From: Tolypeutes matacus
Lineage: Eukaryota; Chordata; Mammalia; Cingulata; Chlamyphoridae
NCBI GenBank assembly: GCA_026826555.1
Contig: JAKSZT010053928.1
Coordinates: 40,968,806-41,032,805 of the forward strand
Direction of reading: 5' to 3'
DNA: 64,000 bases
Shown: positions 35,974 to 48,090 of the stretch, piece by piece
Layout of the letters: every line of letters starts with the position of its first letter
Position numbering within the stretch: the first letter of the stretch is position 1
Notes under the pieces: generated by a model
The model's input: only the letters and a program-made list of their open reading frames with translations
Told to the model about the DNA's origin: nothing
Databases searched by the model: none
Translations under genes and position numbers: made by a program

Positions 35974-36515
35974 TGTTTCAATCCCTTTGCTTGTAATTGG
36001 TCTATTGAAGTCTTCTGTTTCATGTAGAATAAGTGTAAGTTGTTTGTGGGTTTCTAGGAATTTGTCCATTTCATCTAGGTGGTCTAATTTGTTAGCATAC
36101 AGTTGTTCGTGGTGCCCCCTTGTTTCCTTTTTATTTCTTGAGGACAATGGTAAAGTACCCCCTCTCATTTCTGATTTTATTTATTTGCATCTTCTCTCAT
36201 TTTTTTCTTAGTCAGTCTAGCTAAGGGTTTGTCAATTTTATTGATCTTTTTAAGGAATTGACTTTTGGTTTGTTAATTCTCTCTATTGGTTTTCTTATTC
36301 TCATTTTCTCTGATTTCTGTTCTAATCTTTGTTATTTCTTTCCTACTGTTTCTTTCGAGGATTGTTTGCTGTTCTTTTTCTTGTTCTTTCAGGTATGCAG
36401 TTACGTCTTTCATTTTAGCTATTTTTCCTTTTTAAATGTATAACACTTAGGGCTATACATTTCCCCTCAGCACTGCCTTCGCTGTATCCCATAAGTTTCG
36501 ATATATTGCGTCCTC

Positions 36516-36813
36516 ACTCAATCCAGTTTCAGTTGGCTGGACACCTAAAGTCAAAATAGACTTTTCTGAAGTGGTCTACCTTTCTGGATTGACCCTGTCT
36601 GGCTCCCTGGGGTGGGATACCCTTATCAACCTTTCTATACCTGTCTGTCTCTCACTCTCTCTCTCTCTTTTGCTTTGGGGGCCATTTTGTATGCAGCCCT
36701 TCTCAGATCTGTGTTCTACCCTGGGTCTCTGAAGACTTAGGTCCTCTAACTCGCTGTTGTGAGTCTAAGTATCAGTACACCGTGGGAGGGATCTGGGCCG
36801 TGCTGTCTCTGTA
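36516..36813. other. Orphan segment between antisense L1 and third LTR
   Basis: L1 identity is lost at about 36515 and the LTR starts at about 36814. The ~300 bp between contain a TC-rich tract (36649-36668) and no recognised family. It may be L1 5' sequence that I do not recognise, an inverted L1 5' end, or a separate insert. Confidence 0.5.
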
Positions 36814-37136
36814 TGGTGGTTTGAAGCTGTATGTACCCAAGAAGAGTATGTTCTTAAAGTTAATCCATTTATGTGTGCATGGACCATTGTAACTAGAATC
36901 TTTTGGTTTGTGGGATCTTAAGATGTGACCCACCTCATTCAGGGTGGGTCTTAATCCTCTTTTATTGGAGTCCTTTATAAGAGACTGAAATTGAGACAAA
37001 AAGAGAAAGCCATGGAAGCAAGAAGCTGAAAGCAATGAAACCTGGAAGAGAAGGGAGAGACCAGCAGGCACTGTCATGTGCCTTCCCATGTAATAGAGGA
37101 GTCCAGGATCACCGGCAGCCAGGCTTCAGGAAGAAT

Positions 37137-37210
37137 GCATCATCTTGATGCCTAGATTTGCATCATCTTGATGATGCCTAGATTTGCATCATCTAATGAT
37201 GCCTGAATTT
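37137..37210. repeat. Three-unit tandem repeat inside LTR
   Basis: Units 37137-37159 (23 bp), 37160-37185 (26 bp) and 37186-37210 (25 bp) each start gcatcatct and end in a (g)attt-like block. The other LTRs in the window carry one unit here. Confidence 0.85.
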
Positions 37211-38199
37211 GGACATTTTCACAGCTCAAAAATGGTAACCTGAGGACTCCCAGGAAGATGGTGGACTAGAAAGACATGAGACTCTCTTCTCCTCCAGAAA
37301 ACTAGCTAGAGGATAGGCTGAAACAGCCTGGAACAAGATCTTCTAGGGTTCAGGACACCAGGCAAAGGCTGGACAACACCCAGAGGAGAGAGGGATAAAG
37401 GAGGGGAGTTATGATGATAGAACTGTGAGTTGAAACCAGCGGCTATTGCTGCTGGCACCCTCCCCACACTAAAGGCACTTTAGAATACTCAGGCCTCTGG
37501 GCCTGTGACTACAGACAAAGGGGATCCACCACCCCAGGAAAGGGGAGAGAGAGGGACACAACCTAAGGCTGACTCAGCTTTTGACCCACAAATTTGGTCT
37601 GCTGTGTCCCACAAGCCCTTCCAGGCTGGGTGACGCCATGCCATTGTTTGCTTTGGGAGATTTCAAGGGGCTAAAAATATATGATCATCCCCAATCTCCT
37701 TCTCTACTAACCAGGACTGATTGTTGAGGACTCAGAGGGGAGTGGAAATATTTCCTACTGGGAAAAGGGAGGGGGTTGCCACAGACAGCTGGAGAATTGT
37801 CTCTGAGAAAGTTTGAATCACAAGGCTGTTAGCCTCCAGGCAGGAAGCTCTATCACATTGATCCAGTCTGTATTGCAACAAACACACTCCCATCAGGCAT
37901 TGAACTGAGAGGGCTGTCAAAGAGTGCCATCTGCTGGCAGACAAATGAAGTGCATGTGAGAAAATTTAAAAAGGAGGCTCTTTCTGGCCTTTTTAGCCTC
38001 CCTTCCCAAGGCCCTAGGAAGTGGGTCTGCAACCAATTATAGGGTCCAGAGCCCAGTTTTAAGCAACTTGCAGGGACAATCCTAACAATCCAGGTCAAGA
38101 CAAGAATCAAAGAGCAACAGTGACACACAGCCTCCTGCCACTAAATCCCTACAAAAGAGAAAGAAATTGAGCATCTGAGTAAACTACTATCCTAATCAG

Positions 38200-39082
38200 A
38201 TGCCTAGACATGAGCAAAAATTTATGATCCATACTAAGAAAATGGAAGACATGGCCCAAGGAAAGGAATATATCAAAGCCCTAGAAGAGATGCAGGATTT
38301 GAGAGTACTAATCAGTGAGATGCACACAAATTTCCAAAATCAAATTAATGAGTTGAAAGACAATATAGTTAAAGAGATAAAGACATCAAGAAGACACTGA
38401 GCAAGTGCAAAAAGAATTTGAAATTCTGAACAGAAAACTAACAGATCTCATGGGAATGAAAGACACAATAAGTGAGATCAAAAACACATTAGAGGCATAT
38501 AACAGCAGACTTAAAATGGTAGAAGAAAGAATAAGTGATAAAGAAGACAGAACAGCTGAAATTGGAGAGTGAAAAGAACAGAGAGAGAAAAGAATGGAAA
38601 AAATTGAGCAAGGGCTCAGAGAGTTGAGTGACAACATGAAACCCAACAACATATGTGTTATTGGAGTTCCAGAAGGAGAAGAGAAGGGAAAAGGAACAGA
38701 AAGTATTTGAGGAAATAATAGCTGAAAATTTCCCAACTCTCTGAAAGAAATGAACTTACATGTCCAAGAAGCACACTGTACCCCAATGAGAATAAATCCA
38801 AATAGACCTACTTCAAGATACATACTACTCAGAATGTCAAATGTCAAAGATAAAGAGAAAATTCTCAGAGCAGCAAGGGAGAAGCAAATCATCACATACA
38901 AGGGATGCCCAGTAAGACTTGGCATGAATTTCTCAGCAGAAACCATGGAGGCGAGAAGACAGTGGTATGATACAATTAGGATATTAAAAGAGAAGAAATG
39001 CCAGCTGAGAATTCTTTATCTAGCAAAACTGTCCTTCAGATATGAAGGTGAATATAAAAATTCACAAACAAACAGATACTGA
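38200..39082 (+). pseudogene. L1 ORF1 remnant
   Basis: L1 ORF1 encodes a coiled-coil RNA-binding chaperone of the L1 particle. 38200-38400 gives a charged coiled-coil-like stretch (EYIKALEEMQDLRVLISEM, then QINELKDNIVKEIK) that ends in a stop. The next part is in other frames. 38750-39082 gives the C-terminal RNA-recognition and C-terminal domain words: RYILLRMSNVKDKEKILRAAR, VRLGMNFSAETMEARRQWY and QLRILYLAKLSFRYEGE. Normal ORF1 would be one frame of roughly 300 to 350 codons. Here it is broken in at least two places and stops soon after LSFRYEGE. Confidence 0.85.
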
Positions 39083-39261
39083 AAGCATTCATAAGAAAGG
39101 ATCCACCTTTGCAGGAAATATTAAAGGAAGCCTTAGAACCTGAAAGAAAAAGACAGGAGAGAGAGGCCTGGAGGACAGTAGAGAAGAAAGAATAGGAGAA
39201 AGGATAACCAAAAGAGTAAAAAGACAGACAAATATATGATATTTGAAAACCAAAGAATAAA

Positions 39262-42200
39262 ATGGTGGAAGTAAATAATGCATTTACAGTAATATCATTG
39301 AATGTAATGGTTTAAACTCCCCAATCAAAAGGTACAGGCTGACAGACTGAATAAAAAAAACATGAGCCATCCATATGCTGCTTACAAGAAACTTACCTTA
39401 GACCCAGAAATACAAAGCAGCTGAAAGTGAAAGGTTGGAAAAATATATTCCATGCAAATAGTAACCAAAAAAAGGCAGGGGTAGCTATACTAATACTGGA
39501 TCAATTAAAAGTGAAACCTCTGAATCCAATATAATCTAATATGCTCAGAGGGACAGACCAGTTTACAAACATAATCCAATATCTATTTTTGGAATTCATA
39601 AACAATATCAAGTTGCCACAATGATAAATGAGTTACACCTAACGGGCATATACAGAATGCTGCATCCAAACTCAGCGGGTTATACATTCTTCTCAAGTGC
39701 CCATGTATCTTTCTCCAAGATAGACCATATGTTAGGGCACAATGCTGCTCTCAATAAATATAAAATGATTGAAACTATACAAAGCACATTCTCAGATCAT
39801 AATGGAATAAAACTGGAAATCAATGATAGACAGGAAAAAAGTAAATTTGCAAATGTGTGGTGGCTAAACAACACACTCCTAAATAATCAGTGAGTCAAAG
39901 AACAAATTGCAAATGAAATTAGTAAATATATTGAGACAGATGAAAATGAGAACACAACTTATCAAAACCTATGGGATACAGCAAAGGCAGCCTTGAGAGG
40001 GAAATTTATAGCCCTAAATTATAATAAAAAAGAAGAAAGGGCTAAACTCAAAAATTTAACTGAACAACTAGAGAAACTAGGAAAAGAACAGCAAACCAAT
40101 CCCAAAGAAAGCAGAAGGAAAGAAATAATAATATAGATTAGAGCAGAAATAAATGAAATTGAAAACAAAAAATAGAGAAAATCAACAAAACCAAAAGCTG
40201 GTTCTTTGAGAAGATCAATAAAATTGACGAACCCCTAGCTAAACTAACAAAGAAAAAAGAGAGAAGATGCAAATAAATACAATCAGAAATGAAGGGAGGA
40301 AGTTACAACTGACCCCACAGAAATAAAAAGGCTCAAAAGAGGATATTATGAGAAACTGTATGCCAACAAACTAGACAACCTAGAAAAAATGGGCAAATTC
40401 CTAAAAATGCACAAACAACTTACACTGATGCTACAAGAAATAAAAGAACTTAAACCAATCACATTTAAAGAGATTGAATCTGTCATCAAAAATCTCCCAG
40501 TAAAGAAAAGTCCAGGACCAGATGGCTTCACAGGTGAATTCTACCAAGCATTTTGAAAAGAATTAACACCAATCCTGTTTAAATTCTTCCAAAATATTGA
40601 AGAGGAGGGAAAATTACCTAACACATTTTATGAAGCCAAATAACCCTAATACCAAAGCCAGATAAAGATACAACAAGAAAAGAAAATTACAGACCAAACT
40701 CTCTAATGAACATTAATGCAAAAATTCCCAACAAAATACTTGCAAATCAAATCCAACAGCATATAAAAAGACTGCACAACCAAGTGGGATTTATTCCTGG
40801 TATGGAAGGCTGGCTCAATATAAGGAAATATATCAATGTATACACCATATTAACAAATTTTGAGAGGGGAAAAAAAACACATTTATCTCAATCAACGCAG
40901 AAAAGGCATTTAACAAAATCCAGCATCCTTTTTTGAGAAAAACACTTCAAAAGATAGGAATAGAAGGAAAATTCCTCAATATGATAAAAGACAAATATGA
41001 AAAACCCACAGCCAACAGTGTACTCAATGGAGAAAGGTTGAAAGCTTTCCTTCTAAGATCAGGAACAAGACAAGGATGCCCACTGTTACCACTGTTCATC
41101 AATATTGTACTAGAAGTTCTAGCTAGGGCAATTAGACAAGGAAAAGAAAAGGTAAAGGCATCCAAATAGGAAAAGAAGCAAAACTCTCACTATTTGTGGG
41201 TGACATGATCCTGTATTTAGAAAATTCTGAAGTATCCATGACAAAGCTAATTGAGCTAATTAGAGTTCAGCAAAGTGGCAGGATACAAGATCAACACACA
41301 AAAATCAGTAACGTTTTTGTACGCTAGTACTGAACAATCTGAGGAGGAAATCAAGGGAAAAATTCCATTTACAAGAGCAACAAAAAGACTCAAATACCTA
41401 GGAATTAATTTAACCAAAGTACAGGACCTATATGCAGAAAAAGACAAAACAATGCTAAAAGAAATCAATGAAGTCCTAAACAAATGGAAAGACATTCCGT
41501 TTCATGGATTGAAAGACTAAATATTGTGAAGATGTCAATCCTACCCAAACTGATTTATAGATCCAATGCAATACCAACCAAACTTCCAACAGTTTACTTT
41601 ACAGAACTAGAAAAGACAATTACCAAATTCATTTGGAAGAGAAAGTGCACTCAAATAGCCAAAAGCATTCTAAAAAGGAATGGCGACATGGGAGGAATTT
41701 CACTGACCTTGAAACCTATTACAAAGCTACAGTGGTCAAAACAGCATGGTACTGGTATAAAGATAGACATATTGATCAGTGGAATAGAATTGAGAATCCA
41801 GAAATAAACCCTCACCTATATGGTCAACTGATTTTTGACAAGCCTTCCAAGTCCATGTTAAGGGCACAGAACTGTCTCATCAATAAATGGTGTTGGGAGA
41901 ACTGGATATCTATAACCAAAAGAATGAACTGGATATATATATAACCAAAAGAATGAATGAATGAGGACTCCTATATCACTCCCTATACAAAAATCAACTC
42001 AAAATGGATCAAAGATCTAAATATAAAAGCCAGAACCATAAAACTACTAGAAGAAAATGTAGGGAAACATCTTTAAGACCTTGTAGTAAGTAGTGGTTTC
42101 TTGGACCTTACACCCAAAGCAAGTACAATCAAAAGAAAAAATAGATAAATGGGACCTCCTCAAAATTAAACACTTTGCACCTCACAGGACTTTGTCAAAA

Positions 42201-43005
42201 GGGTGAAAAGGCAGCGAACTCAATGGGAGAATATATTTGGAAATCACATGTCCAAAAAGGGTTTAACATCCAGGATATATAAAGAGATGTTACAATTCAA
42301 CAATAAAAAGCCAAACGACCCAATTAAAAAATGGGCAAAAGACTCGAATAGATATTTGTCCAAAGAAGAAATACAAATGGGAAAAAAAAAAAAAAACACA
42401 TGAAAAAATGCTCAACATCACTAATGATTAGGGAAATGCAAATCAAAACTACAATGAGATATTATTTCATACCTATCACAATGGCCACTATTAAAAAGAC
42501 AGAGAACTACAAGTGTTGGAGAGGATGTGGAGAGATAGGAAAATTTAGTCACTGTTGGTGGGAATGAAGAATGGTATAGCCACTGTGGAGGACTGTTTGG
42601 CAGTTCCTAAAGACGTTGAATATAGACTTGCCACATGACCCTGCAATATCGCTATTGGGTATATACACAGAAGAACTGAGAGCAGTGCATGAATAGGCAT
42701 CTGCACACCTATGTTCATAGTGTCATTATTCATGATCGCCAAAAGTTGGAAACAACCCAGGTGTCCATCAACTGATGAATGGATAAACAAACTGGTATAT
42801 TCACATGATGGAATATTATGCAAATGTAAGAAGTAATGAAGTCATATAGCATATGACAACATGGATAATCCTGGAGGACATTATGTTGAGCGAAGGAAGC
42901 CAGACACTAGAGGACAAATACTGTATGATTGCATTACTATGAACCAAATATATTGTGTATCATATTGTATGATTAAAAAAATTTATATGTATCCAGTACA
43001 TTTAA
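39262..43005 (+). pseudogene. L1 ORF2 remnant (endonuclease, RT, C-terminal)
   Basis: The start ATG at 39262 begins MVEVNNAFTVISLNV, as L1 ORF2 does before the endonuclease. The frame breaks within 20 codons because one base is missing at 'aatgtaatgg' and a taa follows. Endonuclease words continue to 39893 (SKIDHMLGHNAALNKYK, FSDHNGIKLEIND). RT words follow at 40480-41170 ([53 protein letters not shown]). The catalytic (F/Y)ADD is changed to a FVGD-like reading at about 41195. Later pieces at 41484-41940 and 42203-42403 match the C-terminal region ([36 protein letters not shown]). It would need numerous repairs to encode anything. Confidence 0.9.
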
Positions 43006-43162
43006 TTGAGTAATGTATGTTTTTATTCAACTGTATTTTCTTTTTATTTTTAAATTATTGTTTATATTTTCAATTATTAAAAACAAAAAATAAAAATAAA
43101 GGTAATTGCGTAAGCTAATAAATTGTTAAAGCCAATGCATTTTATGGTATGTTGACACCACT

Positions 43163-43325
43163 CTCAGGTTTTAATATTTACTAGATGTATTACCTGGAGA
43201 AATTTAACTAGCCTCTTTGGACCTCAGTTTTCTCATCCATAAAATGATGATAATAATAGTACCTACTTCATGGATTGTAGTGATGCCTAAATGAGTTAAA
43301 TCATGTAAACTGTTTATTATTACTG
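43163..43325 (+). repeat. MIR, right half (split by insertions)
   Basis: 'tttactagatgtattacctgg', 'ttggacctcagttttctcatc', 'aatgatgataataatagtacc' and 'cctaaatgagttaaatcatg' are MIR from the 'acttactag' point onward. That is the point just after the sequence at 31425-31478, so both halves probably belonged to one MIR. Confidence 0.8.
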
Positions 43326-44331
43326 AGATAGTTTGGAACTCTTTTTTATGACTTAGTTGAGGAAGCTAGGATCAAAATAATCTCTACTGTTGGCATACTC
43401 TAAGCAGAAAGTTTGGACAGGAAAGCAAGTGGGTTGGTGGAGAATTAAGGTAAGGCTTGAGTCAGCTCCTAACCAGTGTTGGGAATGACTCTTGGAGGGC
43501 CTTTTATGGAAATGGGCCTGAGGCAACTGGTGATAGCTCAGGTTTTTGACCCTCTGGTCTAAGGACAGTGCTAATCCCTTTGTGTCTGCCAGGATGACTG
43601 GGATAAAAGAATTTTCACCCACCAGGACTTCTTAAGGATCATGTCTGCAATAGGTGCTGGGCCAAGGCTTTGGTTCCCTCACTATTTTGGTGGTTTCTCC
43701 ACCCTGGGTTAGAGGAATACTCATCATAATTCTCTTTCTCCTGAACTCAGGCCCTTCCTAAGACTGTGGTCTTGGAAGGAAGAATTTCACAGTCATCACT
43801 GGTTTTATGGCAATTGAGTTAGCACCATAAACCCTGTGAAAATACCCCCATCATTTCTTACCTAAATTCATAATAAACAGCTTCTGTCTTGAGTTCCCTG
43901 CATCCAGGCTTCCAATCCAAACCCTACATCACTGCCAAAGTCTTTCTTTAAATTATAAAACTCCTCACATTTGTTCCTATGACCCATTCACTCAAAACTC
44001 TTTAGTATTCCCCCCATAACCTATAGAATAAAGCCCAAACTCCTATCTTCCATCCACGGTTCTTCATAACTTGGTCTTGCCTATCTGCAAATTCTCATTT
44101 CCTACTATTCACTCCTCTAGTAAAAACTGTGTTCAGATATTTGCTATACCCCATGCTCTTTCTCATTTCCATCCCATTTACACACTGTCTTTCTGAAATG
44201 TCTTCCCTTATGCTGTCTGGTGATCTTCTACTCATCCTTATTAGCTTTTTAATGAGGCAATGATGATCTAGGCTAGATGTTTCTTTTTTTTTTTTTTTTT
44301 TTTTTTGAGTTTCTTTAGCAACTTTCCCATA
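43326..44331. other. Intergenic; poly-T tract
   Basis: No gene seen. A run of T occupies about 44284-44306 without a recognised body. Confidence 0.5.
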
Positions 44332-44785
44332 CCTCATGTATTAGGGTTCTCTAGGGAAACAGAATTGATAGGAAATAATCTGTAAATAGTATGAGATTTT
44401 ATAAAATTTTCTCATGTGACCATAGGGATGTACAAATCCAAATTCCATAGAGCAGGCTGCAAACCAGGAACTCTGCTGAATGTCCTCATTGAATTCCCCA
44501 GGGATGCTGGCTATCTGAAATAGAGATGGGGATTCTCTCTCTGAATGCTGAAATCACTTCTTCTTTTAAGGCCTTCAACTGATTGGATGAGACATCACTC
44601 ATTGCTGATGACAATCTCCTCAGTTGATTGTAGATGTAACCAGCCATCCATGCAATTAACTTTCATGGATAATTAAAGTCCATGAAATGCCCTTGTATTA
44701 CAATTATCCCAGTACTTGCTTTGCCGAAGAACTGGGCACCATTACCTGGCCGAGTTGACACATTGGCCTGAAAAATCACACCTCA
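44332..44785 (-). mobile_element. Solo LTR, MLT1-type (ERVL-MaLR), antisense
   Basis: LTR 44337-44780 (444 bp) has TG...CA ends and a perfect 5-bp duplication cctca (44332-44336, 44781-44785). The plus strand starts tgtattagggttctctaggg and contains aggccttcaactgattgg and cgagttgacacattgg, the reverse of the MLT1 consensus as I know it. It is a different, older type from the three sense LTRs at 31697-37238. Confidence 0.9.
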
Positions 44786-46129
44786 GTTATAGCTCTTATC
44801 ATTTTGTGCTAAACTGTTCTTTTATTCTTTGCACCCTTCTTACCACCCACAAATAAACCTGGAGCTGTCTCATGAGTACTGAAACAACCTGCTTATGTCT
44901 ATATCTGAAAACATAGCATAGTAACTACAAATAGGAGGTGCTCAATAAATGTGATTGAGTGAATTTGTTTTAATAAAATAAAGTTTACTGATTCTCAAAT
45001 GTCCACCATCAAAATATGTGATGCTATATGATAACTCCTAATTTGTCACTGGCAGGTGGCCATTTTAGATTCAACATGATAATTCTAAAGAAAAGGAGAA
45101 AAGGTGGAAATAGTGGCCCAGCTATGAGTGTTGTCAACATCTTAGCAGAAAATAATGCTCCCTCCCCTGCCAGGAAAGAGAGGTGTGCCAATTAAAGATA
45201 GTTAAGTGCTGTGCTCATTGGCAACAAGTATGTCTTAGCACACAGTGGCACATGAATGACTACACAAGGACTAGCTGTTGCTTTCCTGGAAATGCACCAG
45301 GGAGAAAGTTTAGAAGAGTCAAAAGGCTGTTTGCTCTGCCTATTCAATTTGACTTTTCTTTATGCTTGTGTTTCTCTGAGTGAGTTTGTTGTATCCTAGT
45401 CCTGAAAGGTGTTTCAAGAGAGTTCTTTGGTCATATAAAATTGGAAAATCACTCTCAGAGAATCCACAGGTACATTAGCATATTAAAGATATTAAAAGTC
45501 CTGCAATGCAGAAATGTGTCTAACTTTGCTGACCCCATAATTTCTTAGACTTGTATGACCATGAGGCTCTTGTTTTTCATAACATTCTTTAACATTTTGT
45601 GGAAAGATTGTTCTACAGAACATACATTAGGAAAGACTATTCTGGGCCAAAGACACTTAAGTGTAGAGACCATATCCTCCCATTTACTCTCATTCTAACT
45701 TCTAGAACTCTGATGCTGTATACCTTTCTTCCATCTTTTTGTCAACACTCTTATATTTAGCTAATGGAATTGAGAGGAAGAAGAAATATCTTGTCTATCT
45801 TTGTTTTACAAATGAGAAAATAGAGTTCCAGGGACATTCATTGACCCACCTATGCTAACCAGCCTGGCACATGAAGGAGCCCATGCCCACCATGTTCTAC
45901 TCTATCAGGCAGGCTGGCCATTCCCCCTCCCAACCTTGGGCAGTCACACCAGAGGAACTCTCACAGCACACTATGGACTTCAGCTCTGCATCAACTAATT
46001 AATGTCCTGAAGTTTTACAATATTAACTTGGGTACAATGAGTCTACTTTGTTTGCTTGTTTGTTTCTTAAAATCTGCAGTGATTTTATTCTGCAGCTCAA
46101 TCACTAGTTACTCAAAAGATAGGAAATTA
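44786..46129. other. Intergenic; short L2-type and MIR-type words
   Basis: No gene seen. 44930-44965 (ggtgctcaataaatgtgatt) is an L2/MIR 3' tail. 45800-45850 may be a small reversed MIR piece. Confidence 0.5.
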
Positions 46130-46780
46130 GCTGTATCTCCTTATCCCAAACACACAGATTGAAAAAAACCTAAGGACTTGCTAAAAAATGCCTGCTCACA
46201 ATTGACATTAGAAAAATAACAAATACAAATAAATGGCACACATATGAAAAACTTGCCTTAGTAATCAAAGAAAGACCAAATAAAACCAAAACAGGAAATC
46301 ACCTTTTTATAAAGATTGTCAAAAAATTTTTATTATATTACCCAAAGTTGTCTAGGTTGTGAAGAAATAAGCACCATCACATCCTCCTTGGGGTTGTGCA
46401 AATAGACAAATATTTTTGGAGAGATATTTGGAAAGTCTGTCCAAATCCTTAAAAATATGCCTGCCTCTTGACCCATAAAACCGACATTAATTTCTCCATT
46501 GCAACATGGACAAATAGTTATTAAAAAGATATTCATCAGGATGATTTTAATAGCAAAAACAGGGACTAGGTAAAAGGCAAAAAAGAAGTATCGGTTAAAT
46601 AAATTATGGCTTGGCTATACAATTTAATGATACAAAGCCATTAAAATTATATCTATAAGATTATTTACATGTAAAACTGCTCTTTTCATTATTGACTAGG
46701 AAAAAAGTAAGATTAAATCATTAAGTACCCTGTTATTCCATTTTTGCTAAAAATTTATATCACCTGTGGATTAAAAAATC
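46130..46780 (+). mobile_element. Degenerate L1/HAL1-type 3' region
   Basis: Old L1-like words: 'acaaatagttattaaaaagatattcatcagg', 'agcaaaaacagggactagg', 'gttaaataaattatggcttggc', 'caaagccattaaaattatat'. The frame is lost. L1 and its half-L1 relative HAL1 cannot be told apart here. Confidence 0.6.
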
Positions 46781-47879
46781 TCTTTTATCTTTACTGTATA
46801 GCCAGTGCCTGGGGCTGTATTAGGCATATAGGCAATGTTTATGTAGAATTGAAGTAGAAAAAGTCTATCAATACATATAGGAAAATTATAATGATTTGAA
46901 TAGTGGCATTACAGGTGTTTGTTTTTTTTTTTTTTTTCACCCTTTTCCATTTATATCTGTTTCTCTACAATAAACCCATATAACATTTTTAATAAGGAAA
47001 AGTATTTTTTAAATAATATAAATACAGCTGATAAATTAATACCATTCCCTAGCCTAGCAGCAATCACCATTTAACCTACCTTGCCTGAGGTGCTTCTAAT
47101 ATTCAAATAAATTTACTCAGACCTCATTCCCCTTTTCCTTAGTGCTCGCTCACATTGAATTCTGTCCTTCCAGGCCTCCATCGTCAGTCATGTCTGTATT
47201 ACAGCACTATAATTTCTAAGTGGCCCAGAATCCATGTTCAGAGTCTCCTGAATGCCTAAAGAATAACTGTCCACACACAAACTCCATTATGCTCAGCTGG
47301 CAAGGCTCTCGGGGCACGTTCGTATGTAGAAAAACGGCCCCCAAAGAGCAACTGAAGCATGTGTGCAGATACTTAGAACTGACATATTGTGGAATGATCA
47401 GGAATTTATATGGATAAATAGTCTGTAATATAGTCAGGGACTTTCCATAATTCTGAAGTCAATGAGGCCCTAGGTGGTTTTATTTCCCTGGCTTTCAAGA
47501 CAATGGTGTTCACATATGCTATGGATTTTTTCGTTAAATGCTGAGTGTAAGAACTTGTCCTTGCCATCTTATTTTGGGACAACTGAGCATGGTTGGTAAA
47601 TAATATGAAAACAAAATGAACATTGTAAGCTATCTTTGTTGAGGTCTTCCCTATGAGCAATTGCAATTCCAGTTGTTACTTCATCGAAATGAGATTCTGC
47701 TCGGGAAGTAACCAGATGCCAGGGCTGGAATATTTCGCTGTGGGATGCTGTAATGTCAGAGACCTTTGCCACCTATTCCAGATTAGCAAAACTATTATAA
47801 CATGTGCTCCAGGAAAAGAGATACAAAGTTCCATCCTGTATATGGACTCTGGACCTAGAGAATCGTGGTTTTGAGCATT
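46781..47879. other. Intergenic, no recognisable gene
   Basis: A T run at 46921-46937. No gene or confident repeat. Confidence 0.5.
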
Positions 47880-48090
47880 TGTAACTTTTTTTTTAAATCT
47901 TGAGCAAATAGTTTAACTTCTCTGTGTCTAATTTCTCACATCTGGAAAAAGGGAACATATTAGTACTCACCTCAAAGGGTTGTTTTCAGGATTAAATGAG
48001 GTAATGCATGAAATTTAAAAGTAATTAGGAAAAGAAAGGAAAATTTGAAATTGTGACTAGCATGTATTAGGTGCTCCAAAACTGTGAGTT
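47880..48090 (+). repeat. MIR element
   Basis: 'cttgagcaaatagtttaacttc', 'ctgtgtctaatttctcacatctgg', 'cctcaaagggttgttttcagg', 'attaaatgaggtaatgc' and 'tattaggtgctcc' in order. Confidence 0.85.

Larger units (their letters stand above)
32560..36500 (-). pseudogene. L1 ORF2 remnant (antisense, multiply broken)
   Basis: L1 ORF2 protein words are visible in short frames on the minus strand. 35836-36168 shows ANKLDHLDEMDKFLETHKQ, then the start of the RT domain KLPTKKSPEPDGFKGEFYPS. 34066-34275 shows EKPIIKFIWKSKGLQIAKN from after the RT domain. Between residues 'ETVI' and 'KLPTKKSP' an in-frame run of isoleucine codons, from (TTA)14 at 35931-35972, replaces the usual few residues. Two transposable insertions and many stops make it non-functional. 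Confidence 0.85.
31479..36515 (-). mobile_element. 5'-truncated L1, antisense, interrupted by three insertions
   Basis: Read on the minus strand from 36515 down to 31479 it gives the end of the ORF2 endonuclease region, RT, C-terminal domain and 3' UTR, ending at a (TTA)n/T-rich tail at 31480-31516. Later insertions interrupt it: an LTR at 35267-35842, a short L1-tail retroposon at 33965-34162, and an LTR at 31697-32404. Frameshifts and stops are scattered throughout. The 3' UTR has two related blocks (31570-31680 and 32410-32520), which suggests a tandem subunit in the L1 3' UTR. Confidence 0.85.
37231..43105 (+). mobile_element. Nearly full-length L1 (about 5.86 kb), inactive
   Basis: Body 37239-43100. 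Its start, 'cccaggaagatggtggacta' followed by 'gaaagac', is typical of an L1 5' UTR. About 960 bp of 5' UTR, an ORF1 remnant, an ORF2 remnant and a short 3' UTR follow, ending in an A-rich tail (43075-43100). Flanks aatggtaa (37231-37238) and aaaggtaa (43098-43105) look like a target duplication with one change. It sits in the third LTR. Many frameshifts and stops mark it as a fossil. Confidence 0.85.
36814..43152 (+). mobile_element. MaLR-like solo LTR split by a sense L1
   Basis: The left part 36814-37238 starts tggtggtttgaagctgtatg and runs through 'gatgtgacccacctcattcag', 'ggagtcctttataag' and a tandemly repeated 'gcatcat..gatgcct' block to 'ggacattttcacagctc'. The right part 43106 to about 43152 (gtaagctaataaattg, aagccaatgc) continues the same LTR 3' end. 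The interruption is the L1 at 37239-43100. The extreme 3' end of the LTR is unclear. Confidence 0.8.

Noticed and set aside
31692..37238. LTR pair bounding an endogenous provirus
   Set aside because: The LTRs each have their own 5-bp duplication, and what lies between them is antisense L1, not retroviral internal sequence. They are separate solo LTRs.
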